DNA of 23,651 nt from Brevibacillus_F sp035644815 (GTDB lineage: Bacteria; Bacillota; Bacilli; Brevibacillales; Brevibacillaceae): contig DASQNU010000167.1 in assembly GCA_035644815.1 (NCBI GenBank), positions 1-23,651 on the forward strand, written 5' to 3'. The position numbers were made by a program, and so were the translations under genes. Of this stretch, positions 6,449-13,980 are shown piece by piece. Within the stretch, counting starts at the first letter, position 1. The number at the start of each line of letters is the position of its first letter. The notes below the pieces were generated by a model. The model did no database searches. It saw only the letters and a program-made list of their open reading frames with translations, and was not told the origin of the DNA.

Positions 6449-7825
6449 TCATAACCGAAAGAATGCCTTAGGTGAGCTGTTTGTATATGGGGCACGCTCT
6501 AGTTCATCGGCAATGATGCGGATGCCCTCTTCAATATCTTGCTCATTGGTCCGAATGATGCTCAGGCGCAACAAGTTAAGCTTGGGGAAAGAGGAAAGGA
6601 ACTGCTTATCGGTTGCCAGTACATCAACGCCTCGTTTCTCCAAACGCTTGACCAAATCTTCAGAATCAATGTGGTCCGGAAGGCGTATGGAAGCGAAGAG
6701 CCCTCCGCAAGATTCGATGGTATATAAGCACTCCGGGGGCAATAATCGCTTTGAAATTTCCCTTAGATGTTTCATGCGATGATTGTACAAGGATTTCATT
6801 TGCTTCGCATGATGAGCATACATTCCGGACGTCATATAAATTTCAAGCACACCTTGTGAAAGCACTGAGGTACTCAGATCCGCCGTATGTTTATGCCATT
6901 GGAGTAAAGGAATAAACGAATTTGGTACTGCTGCCGCGGCAAGCCTCAATCCGGGCAGCATCACTTTGGAAAAACTTCTGAGATAAATGACATGACTGGC
7001 CCCATTATAAGCGTGAATAGGATCTGCTTTACTGTTTGTTTCTAAATCAGCAAGATAATCATCCTCAACGATATAAACGTCATTTGCTTTGGCGAGTTCT
7101 GCCAGTCGCTGTTTGTCTTCCGCTGTGTAAGAAGTGCCTAACGGATTATGGAAACGCGGGATTGTATAAAAAAACTTAATCATATTACTTTGAAAATAAC
7201 GCTCCAAAGTTCCCCAATCTATTCCCTGAGGAGTTCTTTCGATGCCGATTACCGTTTGTCTTTGAGTCTTCAGCGCAGCCAGCATTCCCCAGTAGGTTGG
7301 CTGCTCAACCAGAATGTTGGTTTTTCCGTTTGGGAAAGGCATCCCAGCTAGAAGATGAAGAGCTTGTTGAGCGCCTGAAAAAATAAAAACTTGCTGTGCC
7401 GAAGGGAAGACCTGTTGCTGCTGAAAAAGCTTAACAATCTCCTGGCGAAGAGAAAGCAAACCCTGTGGATCGGGATAAGTGAATATAGACGCCTCAAATA
7501 ATTCCATCGCTTTGTTCAAGCATTGGCGAAAATCGTTTTGCGGTATCGACGTCGGATCGGGAGCAGCTGATGCAAAATCGATTCGTTTTGTTTGTAGCAC
7601 GGGAAGAAGGGCTTCTTTGGCTACGACAAAATACCCACTCTTCGGACGAGAATAAATGAGGCATTGATTTTCGAGTTCCTGATAAACACCAATAATTGTG
7701 TTGACGCTGCAACCGAATCTTTGGCTCTGCATACGGATGGAAGGAAGCTTCTGACCCGGCTTGAGAAGACCATTGATTATGTCCGAACGGATGATTTGCT
7801 GAATGGATTCCTTTTTATTTTTCAT
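6449..7825 (-). CDS. MocR/PdxR-type regulator (GntR winged helix fused to an aminotransferase-like domain)
   Basis: A PLP-dependent transcription regulator of 458 residues. Residues about 5-70 form a GntR winged helix (IIRSDIINGLLKPGQKLPS, then CSVNTIIGVYQEL). The rest is a fold-type I aminotransferase domain with YPDPQGLLSLRQEI, the FHNPLGTSY stretch and the SFSKVMLPGLRL segment, whose Lys should bind PLP as an internal aldimine. Such proteins respond to PLP or amino compounds. Translation begins at ATG 7825 (minus strand) behind GGAGGG. It is divergent from an EamA-family transporter, an arrangement also seen for B. subtilis ycxD/ycxC, so it most likely controls that transporter and itself through the half-sites between them. 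Confidence 0.85.
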   Translation of the reverse strand: MKNKKESIQQIIRSDIINGLLKPGQKLPSIRMQSQRFGCSVNTIIGVYQELENQCLIYSRPKSGYFVVAKEALLPVLQTKRIDFASAAPDPTSIPQNDFRQCLNKAMELFEASIFTYPDPQGLLSLRQEIVKLFQQQQVFPSAQQVFIFSGAQQALHLLAGMPFPNGKTNILVEQPTYWGMLAALKTQRQTVIGIERTPQGIDWGTLERYFQSNMIKFFYTIPRFHNPLGTSYTAEDKQRLAELAKANDVYIVEDDYLADLETNSKADPIHAYNGASHVIYLRSFSKVMLPGLRLAAAAVPNSFIPLLQWHKHTADLSTSVLSQGVLEIYMTSGMYAHHAKQMKSLYNHRMKHLREISKRLLPPECLYTIESCGGLFASIRLPDHIDSEDLVKRLEKRGVDVLATDKQFLSSFPKLNLLRLSIIRTNEQDIEEGIRIIADELERAPYTNSSPKAFFRL

Positions 7826-7848
7826 GAATATCCCTCCAACTGAAATAG

Positions 7849-7930
7849 CATCTGTACCCTTACAGATGGATGATTAGTCAATATACGCAGAATTTTGTAT
7901 CTATTATAATGCAAATAAACATACAGATGG
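7849..7930. promoter_or_regulatory. Divergent regulatory region with three CATCTGTA half-sites, candidate MocR operator
   Basis: CATCTGTA (7849-7856) and TACAGATG (7861-7868) form a perfect inverted repeat with a 4-bp spacer. A third copy, TACAGATGG (7922-7930), lies in the same orientation as the second, 61 bp away (about six helical turns). Between them is a TATAAT at 7905-7910 that fits as -10 of the rightward transporter gene and lacks a good -35. Direct plus inverted half-sites are typical of MocR-family operators. Binding by the adjacent regulator is inferred. Confidence 0.6.
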
Positions 7931-7987
7931 GATATTCTCGCACCTTGATAACTCAAAGTGTAGAGTGCATTTTTTGAGGTGATTGAA

Positions 7988-8881
7988 ATGAATAAAGCAA
8001 CAAGTGGATGGATCAATGGTTTTCTGGGCGTGCTTATCTTCAGTGGCTCGCTACCCGCAACACGGTTGGCTGTGATGGATTTTGATCCGCTATTTCTCAC
8101 CGTATGCCGTGCCGCGATTGCTGGGGTGTTAGCGGGCGTGCTTCTCCTCATCTTCCGGCAACAACGGCCTATCCGAAGTGATGTCGTTCCACTATTGTTA
8201 GTAGCACTCGGCGTGGTAGTAGGTTTCCCACTGCTGACAGCCCTGGCACTACAGTATGTCACAACCGCGCATGCAATTATCTACGTAGGGCTTCTGCCGC
8301 TTTCGACGGCGATCTTTGGCGTATTGCGGGGCGGTGAAAGCCCGCAACCAACCTTTTGGATCTTATCAGTTCTAGGCAGCTCCCTTGTAGTAGGATTCGC
8401 CCTAACACAAGGTGCTGCATCTTCGCCGGTCGGAGATGCGTTAATGCTGGCATCAATCATCGTGTGCGGTTACGGCTATGCGGAAGGGGCACGGCTATCA
8501 CGAAGACTAGGGGGCTGGCAGGTGATCTCTTGGGCACTCGTTCTTTCGCTTCCCTTTATGTCACTGCTCTCGTTTTATTACTTGCCGGGTTCGTGGGTGG
8601 ATATCAGTGGTTCGGCACTCTTGAGCCTTGCCTATGTCTCCTTGTTCAGCATGCTCATCGGCTTTGTATTCTGGTATCGTGGTCTTGCCCAGGGGGGTAT
8701 AGCAGCGGTCGGGCAGTTACAACTCCTCCAGCCTTTCTTCGGCCTGCTGCTTTCGGCACTCGTCCTGCACGAGTCAATTGGTTGGCCTATCTTTATAGTA
8801 AATATCGGTGTCGTACTGTGCGTGGCGATCGCACGAAGATTTGCATCAAAAAAAATTTCCAATGTCAGCCCCAATTCGTAG
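7988..8881 (+). CDS. EamA/DMT-family transporter
   Basis: An integral membrane protein of 297 residues with about ten transmembrane segments in two repeated halves of the drug/metabolite transporter superfamily. Examples are WINGFLGVLIFSGSLPATRL near the start, and the C-terminal half ending LQPFFGLLLSALVLHESIGW, which is the conserved 'P....L......GE' region of the second EamA repeat. The start chosen is ATG 7988 behind TGAGGTGA (7975-7982); a GTG at 7979 overlaps this site. It is divergent from the MocR-type regulator and probably under its control. EamA members export amino acids, metabolites or drugs; the substrate here cannot be read from sequence, although an amino compound sensed through PLP chemistry is plausible. 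Confidence 0.85.
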   Translation: MNKATSGWINGFLGVLIFSGSLPATRLAVMDFDPLFLTVCRAAIAGVLAGVLLLIFRQQRPIRSDVVPLLLVALGVVVGFPLLTALALQYVTTAHAIIYVGLLPLSTAIFGVLRGGESPQPTFWILSVLGSSLVVGFALTQGAASSPVGDALMLASIIVCGYGYAEGARLSRRLGGWQVISWALVLSLPFMSLLSFYYLPGSWVDISGSALLSLAYVSLFSMLIGFVFWYRGLAQGGIAAVGQLQLLQPFFGLLLSALVLHESIGWPIFIVNIGVVLCVAIARRFASKKISNVSPNS

Positions 8882-8937
8882 AGCTGTCCTCAATAGAATG
8901 AGGGCATCTTTACGTGAATCAAGCTTTCCCACAAACT

Positions 8938-8970
8938 AAAAAAAGGCTTCGCCATCACGCGGCGAAGCCT
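8938..8970 (-). terminator. Terminator of the M28 peptidase gene, possibly bidirectional
   Basis: AGGCTTCGCC (8944-8953) and GGCGAAGCCT (8961-8970) form a 10-bp stem. On the minus strand it is followed by seven Ts (complement of 8938-8944), so it ends the leftward peptidase transcript. The rightward T-stretch (CTTTCATTT) is weak, but the stem may also stop the convergent transporter gene. Confidence 0.85.
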
Positions 8971-8996
8971 CTTTCATTTGATTCGTACACCCCTGA

Positions 8997-10400
8997 TTAT
9001 TTCGTCGCTTTTTCCTTATCAAAGAGGTGAATATCCACGTCCTTCTTAGATTTCGCCTTCGCGGTTGCCTTCATAGGCAGGGCAGGGGTGTTAGGATCTG
9101 CGATGTTGTATGCGGCTGCGCCCACGATGCTGGCGACTTGCTTCAGCTTGTCCTTGGAAATCTTGTCGATGGTATCCTCCGGAGTGTGATACCAAGGCTC
9201 GACCGGATCGTGAATGAAGAGGGCAGCTGGGATACCGGCCTCATAGAACGGTACGTGATCGCTGCGGCTTTCTTGGCCATAAGGAACCTCGTAATCGAGA
9301 CGCTCAGCAGCTTCACCACCGTACTTCGTTACGTTGTTCGGATTGCCGTCGACGGTATACATGATCAAATCGCCGGCATCACGCGACCCGACCATGTCCA
9401 GTTGGAACATCGCCACGATGCTTTTCTGTTCTTCTTCGGATAGAGAGTCGACATACTCATAGGAGCCGACGAGACCGTCTTCCTCCGCACCAAATGTAAT
9501 GAAACGAATTTCCGTGTCAGTCGGCATTTTCGCCATCACACGGGCAAGCTCAAGCGTAGTCGCTGTACCGGAAGCATCATCATTCGCGCCGGGCGCTCCT
9601 TCGACGGAATCATGGTGTGCGCCAATGATCACGATTTGGTTGGTTTCAGGGGCATCTGATTTAGCCGGTTTGGTCGCGATCACGTTATGAGAGGTGACCG
9701 TTCTCACTTCCGATCCTTCCACATTGACGGTGGCAGTGACGGATTCTCCGGCTTCCAGCTGTTCAACCAGATCCATACCGGCATTGTAAGAAATCCCGAT
9801 TACGGGCGCGACGCCATTTTCCGCGCCGCCTAGCGTTCCGCCAAACGGAGCATCATCATCACCAGTACCTTGACGATTGAATATGACGGCTGCCTCTGCG
9901 CCTTTTTCTACGGCATTGGCCAATTTCTCAGCAAAGGTAATTTCGCCTCGTTGAATGAGAGCGATCTTGCCAGTAAGGTCGACACCTTCCAAATCCTCGG
10001 GCTTGCCTAGGCCCACATAGACCAGCTCCGCGGTTACATTGCCATTTGCGGTATAATCGAACGCATTAGAGGGAATTTCTTCTTCACCGATGGAAAAGGA
10101 AACTTCCGACGCGCCAAAATATTTTTCAAATTCGAATGGCTGTACATCGGTTTCCAAGCCGAAGCTTTCAAATTTTTTCTCAATGTATTTGACCGCTTTT
10201 TCCTCTTGATTTGTTCCGGATACCCGTGGTTTTTTGGAAAGGTGCTTGATGTCGTCGTAAATATTATCTACTTTGATTGACTTGATCAGGATCTTATCAA
10301 TTGGTGTCGCATCTTTTTGCTCACGTGCATATGCCGTTGTTGCTCCTGCTGCTAGTGCAGTAATCAGGCAAAGAGGGATGAAGCGTTTGTGAAAGACCAT
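8997..10400 (-). CDS. Secreted M28 zinc aminopeptidase with PA domain (YwaD-like)
   Basis: A 467-residue exported metallopeptidase. The signal peptide is MVFHKRFIPLCLITALAAG... with likely cleavage after AYA, near residue 25. A protease-associated (PA) domain spans roughly 120-230 (GKIALIQRGEITFAEKLANA). The M28 catalytic domain follows with the two-zinc ligand set: His and Asp in AHHDS and NDDASGTATT, Glu-Glu in GAEEDGLVGS, Asp in QLDMVGS and His in HTPEDT. Length and layout match B. subtilis YwaD (about 455 residues) and Streptomyces/Vibrio-type leucyl aminopeptidases. It should release N-terminal residues from peptides outside the cell. The gene is monocistronic, with AAGGAGG before ATG 10400. 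It has no evident link to its neighbours. Confidence 0.9.
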   Translation of the reverse strand: MVFHKRFIPLCLITALAAGATTAYAREQKDATPIDKILIKSIKVDNIYDDIKHLSKKPRVSGTNQEEKAVKYIEKKFESFGLETDVQPFEFEKYFGASEVSFSIGEEEIPSNAFDYTANGNVTAELVYVGLGKPEDLEGVDLTGKIALIQRGEITFAEKLANAVEKGAEAAVIFNRQGTGDDDAPFGGTLGGAENGVAPVIGISYNAGMDLVEQLEAGESVTATVNVEGSEVRTVTSHNVIATKPAKSDAPETNQIVIIGAHHDSVEGAPGANDDASGTATTLELARVMAKMPTDTEIRFITFGAEEDGLVGSYEYVDSLSEEEQKSIVAMFQLDMVGSRDAGDLIMYTVDGNPNNVTKYGGEAAERLDYEVPYGQESRSDHVPFYEAGIPAALFIHDPVEPWYHTPEDTIDKISKDKLKQVASIVGAAAYNIADPNTPALPMKATAKAKSKKDVDIHLFDKEKATK

Positions 10401-10557
10401 AGAATCCTCCTTATTATTTCAGTTATTGATATACACATTTATTATGTAATAGTTTGAATAGAAAAATAAATCAGAAGCGTTAGGCAAATGATGATAATGC
10501 TTGACATAATTCGCTAGTAACCAGTGAGATCATTGTCAATCTATAGAGATAAAATGG

Positions 10558-10599
10558 AAACAAACCTGTTCGGACGTAAGGTCGTGAACAGGTTTGTTT
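10558..10599. terminator. Strong hairpin in the gap between peptidase and collagen-like genes
   Basis: AAACAAACCTGTTC (10558-10571) and GAACAGGTTTGTTT (10586-10599) form a 14-bp perfect stem with a 14-nt loop. Ts follow on both strands but not in a clean run. It lies about 90 bp downstream of the leftward collagen-like gene and is the best candidate for that gene's terminator. Confidence 0.5.
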
Positions 10600-10641
10600 C
10601 TTATACCATGCGGTACTCTGAAAAGGAGAAAGCTTCTCTTG

Positions 10642-10666
10642 AGTGGGAGATTCCCACTTTTGTTTT
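10642..10666 (+). terminator. Rightward intrinsic-terminator-like hairpin
   Basis: AGTGGGA (10642-10648) and TCCCACT (10652-10658) form a 7-bp stem with a tight 3-nt loop, followed on the plus strand by TTTTGTTTT. No rightward gene is visible upstream of it, so its role is unclear. It may act on a short non-coding transcript, or be fortuitous. Confidence 0.4.
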
Positions 10667-10688
10667 GCAAGCAATGGAATGGACGTGC

Positions 10689-11546
10689 TTACACGATATT
10701 TACACCTGCGCTGGCGTAACCAGTTACAATAGTAACAAGATCCCCTGTACCCGCGGCTGTTATCGTAAATACCATGAGAAGACGAGTCCCTGCGTTTACC
10801 GGAATGGCCAATCCAGGGTTAATACCACTGCTGATCGTTCCAGTAGAAAGGATACCTGTGAGAGGGGGAACCAATACTACGGAAGCGCCAGGGATTGGAG
10901 CGAAAAGGTTGCTGGTCGGGGGTGCATTGTACAGTTGTGCGGTAATGGTGACAGTTGAACCCAGTAAAGACAATTCTGCCGTAGTACTAAAGAATGCAGC
11001 AATGGATGTGATCGTTCCGGGACGAGGAACTGAAAATGCGAAGTCAAGGAGGGGTCCTAAAATAGTTCCAGTAAGATCAATCGTTCCACCAAGAACGGTA
11101 ACATTGGAGGCGGACGCTCCAAATCCAAGGAGACCAGCAGTACCTACTGCTCCTTCAACAATTGTCGACATAACAATGGGAACACCTGAAGCGAATGGAA
11201 TAATCGCGCCCCCACCCGCTGGCCCAGTAGGTCCTGTTGGTCCAGTAGGTCCGGTTGCTCCTGCAATCCCAGCGGCTCCAGTAGGTCCGGTTGGTCCAGT
11301 AGGTCCGGTTGCCCCTGCAATCCCAGCGGCTCCAGTAGGTCCGGTTGGCCCAGTAGGTCCAGTTGCTCCTGCAATCCCAGCGGCTCCGGTTGGTCCAGTT
11401 GGTCCTGGTAGCCCAGGGGTACCTGGGAGTCCCGGAAGTCCCGGAAGTCCTTGTGGCCCTGGAAGACCTTGTGGTCCCGGTGGTCCCGGTGGTCCCTGAG
11501 GTCCTATTGGTCCCGGTGGTCCCGGCGGTCCAACATATTTACCCAT
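10689..11546 (-). CDS. BclB-like exosporium collagen protein
   Basis: A spore-surface glycoprotein-type protein of 285 residues. Residues 6 to about 110 are uninterrupted Gly-X-Y triplets: first Pro-rich (GPPGPPGPIGPQGPPG), then three 18-residue units of GPTGPTGPTGAAGIAGAT. This will form a collagen-like triple helix, and the Thr residues are likely glycosylation points. The C-terminal part, from AIIPFASGVPIVMSTIVEG, is the BclB C-terminal trimerising domain of exosporium proteins. The short non-repetitive N-terminus (MGKYV) lacks the BclA-type exosporium anchoring leader, so attachment may differ. It is translated from ATG 11546 behind AAGGAGATGATC, divergent from a spore-coat ATP-grasp gene. 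Late mother-cell (sigmaK) control is expected; I see no convincing sigmaK boxes. Confidence 0.85.
   Translation of the reverse strand: MGKYVGPPGPPGPIGPQGPPGPPGPQGLPGPQGLPGLPGLPGTPGLPGPTGPTGAAGIAGATGPTGPTGPTGAAGIAGATGPTGPTGPTGAAGIAGATGPTGPTGPTGPAGGGAIIPFASGVPIVMSTIVEGAVGTAGLLGFGASASNVTVLGGTIDLTGTILGPLLDFAFSVPRPGTITSIAAFFSTTAELSLLGSTVTITAQLYNAPPTSNLFAPIPGASVVLVPPLTGILSTGTISSGINPGLAIPVNAGTRLLMVFTITAAGTGDLVTIVTGYASAGVNIV
11227..11388. repeat. Three 54-bp tandem repeats within the collagen-like gene
   Basis: Near-identical 54-bp units lie at 11227-11280, 11281-11334 and 11335-11388, encoding 18 residues each (six Gly-X-Y triplets). They differ by a few silent or conservative changes and would vary in number by slippage or recombination. 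Confidence 0.85.
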
Positions 11547-11749
11547 ATGATCATCTCCTTTTCAATCATCTACATATATCATATTAAAGGACTTATAAAG
11601 GGAAATCGTATATATACCTACCCAACCTATAAATGGGTTAATAGAGCAATGCAATCGCTGATTTTCGATAGCTCAATGTGATTACCCCATGCCACTTCGT
11701 ACGTGCTAGCATAGGATAGCAAGAGAGCGAAGGTTGGGGAGTGATCAGA

Positions 11750-12796
11750 TTGAAGAGAGGACCGTTGATAGGCATTCTGGTAGCAAATAGGAGTAAAAGA
11801 AAAGCAATCTTGGGACGTTATCAGCGTAATCACGATCTGAATCTGAGGCTGTGTGCCTTTACACCGCGAGATATACGCTGGAAGTCAAGACGTATCGTAG
11901 GACTCATCTTGGAAGATGGTCATTGGAAAATAAAAAAGCTCCCTTTTCCCAAGGCTATATACAATCGCTGTTATAATAAAAAAGCCAAATCAATTCAACG
12001 CTTGAAAAACAGGATTGGCAAAAAAAAATGCTTCAACTCGATCAATTTCTTTAATAAATGGGATATCTTCAAGATCATAGACCAATCATTTCTAAAAAGC
12101 TTTGTTCCAGATACATTTCTTTATCGTAAAGAGAATGTGCTGCAGCAACTAGAGCAGTATAAGCTGCTATATATTAAGCCTGTGTATGGAAACAGAGGAA
12201 AGAATGTACATCGGATTGAACTCATGGAAAATGGAGATTTCCATATCTCTTTGCACAGCTTGGCCCCTACCTATGTTTGCCGCAGTCCAGAGGATTTTCA
12301 AGTAACTATCGATAAGCTTCTCGGAAATGATCATTTCATCGTGCAGCAAGGGATACGCTCGAGTCTACTTGACCAGCAGTTGTTTGATATTCGGGTCCTT
12401 GTTCAAAAAAATAGACAGGGGAAATGGTCAGTTTCCACGATTGCCAGCCGATTGACCTATGAACATTACTTCAACACCAGCATTTATTCGGATATCTATG
12501 ATTTTGAACAGTTGATTCCCAGAATCGGCCCTATCAGCGAATTGATTCTTCAATCCCTTCATCAAAAAAGCATAAATGTCGCACAATTGGTGGAAGCCAA
12601 AGTAGGGCTATTAGGTGAGGTAAGCGTAGATTACATTCTAGATGAGAACGGGAAGCTATGGATCATCGAGTTGAATGGCAGCCCGCAAAAAAGCATCTAT
12701 GACGATATGGAAAACTTTCAAGATGAAAAGGTTATCTATCAAAGGCCAATCGAATATGCGTATTTTCTTTCTCGCTTGCGCAAGAAATCGAAATGA
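11750..12796 (+). CDS. YheC/YheD-family spore-coat-associated ATP-grasp protein
   Basis: A protein of about 348 residues related to the B. subtilis endospore coat-associated proteins YheC and YheD. The N-terminal part (PLIGILVANRSKRK, then LCAFTPRDI and GLILEDGHW) is the family's lead domain. The C-terminal part is an ATP-grasp fold with YIKPVYGNRGKNVHRI as nucleotide-binding region, QGIRSSLLDQQLFDIRVLVQ, and the metal-ligand strand WIIELNGSPQ. Members presumably ligate an amino acid or peptide-like substrate; the product is not known. The likely start is TTG 11750, with GGGGAGTGATC (11736-11746) as ribosome site; a GTG at 11741 lies inside that site. It is divergent from the BclB-like gene, which suggests shared sporulation control. 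Confidence 0.82.
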   Translation: MKRGPLIGILVANRSKRKAILGRYQRNHDLNLRLCAFTPRDIRWKSRRIVGLILEDGHWKIKKLPFPKAIYNRCYNKKAKSIQRLKNRIGKKKCFNSINFFNKWDIFKIIDQSFLKSFVPDTFLYRKENVLQQLEQYKLLYIKPVYGNRGKNVHRIELMENGDFHISLHSLAPTYVCRSPEDFQVTIDKLLGNDHFIVQQGIRSSLLDQQLFDIRVLVQKNRQGKWSVSTIASRLTYEHYFNTSIYSDIYDFEQLIPRIGPISELILQSLHQKSINVAQLVEAKVGLLGEVSVDYILDENGKLWIIELNGSPQKSIYDDMENFQDEKVIYQRPIEYAYFLSRLRKKSK

Positions 12797-12831
12797 TGTT
12801 AGTGAATCGTTTGCCAACATTGGAATGATTG

Positions 12832-12862
12832 AAGGAGCCCTCAAGATTTTGGGGCTCCTTTC
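12832..12862 (+). terminator. Terminator behind the YheC/D-like gene
   Basis: AAGGAGCCC (12832-12840) and GGGCTCCTT (12852-12860) form a 9-bp stem followed by TTCTT. The T-tract is short, so termination may be partial. Confidence 0.65.
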
Positions 12863-12888
12863 TTGGCTTTCTACCATGAAACATCGTT

Positions 12889-12942
12889 TTTACACTTTTT
12901 TTAGACTTTGTTTAGAGCCGTTTTAGAGCCAGTGGGTAGGAT
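12889..12942 (+). promoter_or_regulatory. Four 11-bp direct repeats plus -10 box: candidate OmpR-type response-regulator operator and promoter
   Basis: TTTACA at 12889, then TTTAGA at 12900, 12911 and 12922, form four hexamers at exactly 11-bp period. A -10-like TAGGAT lies at 12937-12942, 15 bp after the start of the last repeat, and there is no independent -35. This is the geometry of PhoP-like activator sites, where dimers of an OmpR-family regulator bind one face of the helix. The same array, with the same 15-bp offset, precedes the DUF6220-like gene at 18324. The encoded response regulator (16980-17669) is the obvious candidate ligand. Confidence 0.75.
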
Positions 12943-13001
12943 TAGTAGCAGAAAGCTTCTCAGATCAGGGGAGCGTTCAAATGCTGGCAGGAGGGATTCA
13001 A

Positions 13002-13904
13002 ATGAATAAAAAGTGGTTGGCAATGGGAAGTGGCATCGGCATCGGTGTCGTCATGCTGGTGACGAGCGGGCTTTCCGTAAGCGCGAGCTATACCGGATAC
13101 GAGGCGTATAAAGGGGCTTTGAAACAAACCCAAGCAGTCGACAGCATCTCCGGCAATCTCCATCTCATGGTCAGTAATAATAGCGGGAAAGTGTTGCAAG
13201 TGACCTCCACTTTTAAGAAAAATAACGAGCAAGATGCCTCGAGCGCAGTCGTCCAATTGGACAATGGAACCGAAAAGCATGTGTTGAATGTGTACCGTCA
13301 GGATGAGAAAACGATTGTGAAAAACAGCAAAAGCGACGTGTATCATGTGATCGAAAAACAAGGACCGCCTTGGAGGCATGAGGGCGGCAATCCGGAAATG
13401 GCCGAGGAAATGGAGAAGGTCATTGACGCGTTGGTCGGTGACTTGCGGAACAACGTGACGCTGGAGAATCAAGCGAATGGCAAAAAGAAGGTGTCCCTGC
13501 ATCTGGCGGGAAACCAGGTACCAGGCGCAGTGAATGCGGTCGGCTCGTTGATCATCAAGAAAGCTTCTGCCCATCATGAAAACGCGGAAAACACTTGGCA
13601 TCAAGGTAAGGGTGCCAACGCTCTGCATGACATGAAAGTCGATTTGCCGAAGCTGACGGACAATATTCACGTACAGGAAGTGAATCTGGACGCCACGATT
13701 AATGCGGATAACTATCTCGAAAGCCAAGCGGTCGCAATCAAGATCAACGGACAAGATGCTTCCGGCAACGATCACCAGGTCACAGTCGAGCTGGATGCCG
13801 ATCTATCCGGATTGAACCAAACCATGCCGGACCAAGTTGATTTGAGTGGAAAGCAAGTACAAACCATTCAACGTGAGGACTGGAAGCAACACCGTCGTTG
13901 GTAA
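13002..13904 (+). CDS. Secreted protein of unknown function, first gene of the ABC/two-component module
   Basis: A protein of 300 residues with an N-terminal signal or anchor segment (WLAMGSGIGIGVVMLVTSG, with SVSAS after it). The exported body is beta-rich and polar (SISGNLHLMVSNNSGKVLQV, then VQLDNGTEKHVLNVYR). No domain is recognised. The alternation and overall size recall LolA-like or substrate-sensing extracytoplasmic proteins, but I would not name it. The start chosen is ATG 13002 behind AGGAGGG (12989-12995); an in-frame ATG at 12981 has its own weaker site. It is preceded by the four-repeat operator and followed, beyond a hairpin lacking a T-tract, by the ABC exporter and two-component genes, so it probably belongs to the same stimulon. 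Confidence 0.7.
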   Translation: MNKKWLAMGSGIGIGVVMLVTSGLSVSASYTGYEAYKGALKQTQAVDSISGNLHLMVSNNSGKVLQVTSTFKKNNEQDASSAVVQLDNGTEKHVLNVYRQDEKTIVKNSKSDVYHVIEKQGPPWRHEGGNPEMAEEMEKVIDALVGDLRNNVTLENQANGKKKVSLHLAGNQVPGAVNAVGSLIIKKASAHHENAENTWHQGKGANALHDMKVDLPKLTDNIHVQEVNLDATINADNYLESQAVAIKINGQDASGNDHQVTVELDADLSGLNQTMPDQVDLSGKQVQTIQREDWKQHRRW

Positions 13905-13911
13905 CCGATCA

Positions 13912-13942
13912 GCCGGATAGTGTGTTTTCAAAGCTATCCGGC
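13912..13942 (+). other. Intergenic hairpin without T-tract
   Basis: GCCGGATAG (13912-13920) and CTATCCGGC (13934-13942) form a 9-bp stem with a 13-nt loop, followed by CTTCATATT. It could be a leaky terminator or a 3' stabiliser that sets the secreted-protein mRNA above the downstream ABC genes. Confidence 0.55.
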
Positions 13943-13980
13943 CTTCATATTCACGTAAGCATAGGAGGGGGGAGTCAGCT

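Noticed and set aside
10524..10958. A 144-codon plus-strand frame
   Set aside because: It runs through two hairpins and into the antisense of the BclB domain, with no coherent protein features.
11227..11388. Regular repeats that could be taken for a CRISPR array
   Set aside because: The 54-bp units are adjacent without unique spacers and encode collagen triplets in frame.
10774..11499. Plus-strand frame rich in Gly/Pro/Val, opposite the collagen-like gene
   Set aside because: The repeats arise because the Gly-X-Y codons read as Gly/Pro/Val-rich on the complement. The minus-strand gene has the BclB domain and a good ribosome site.
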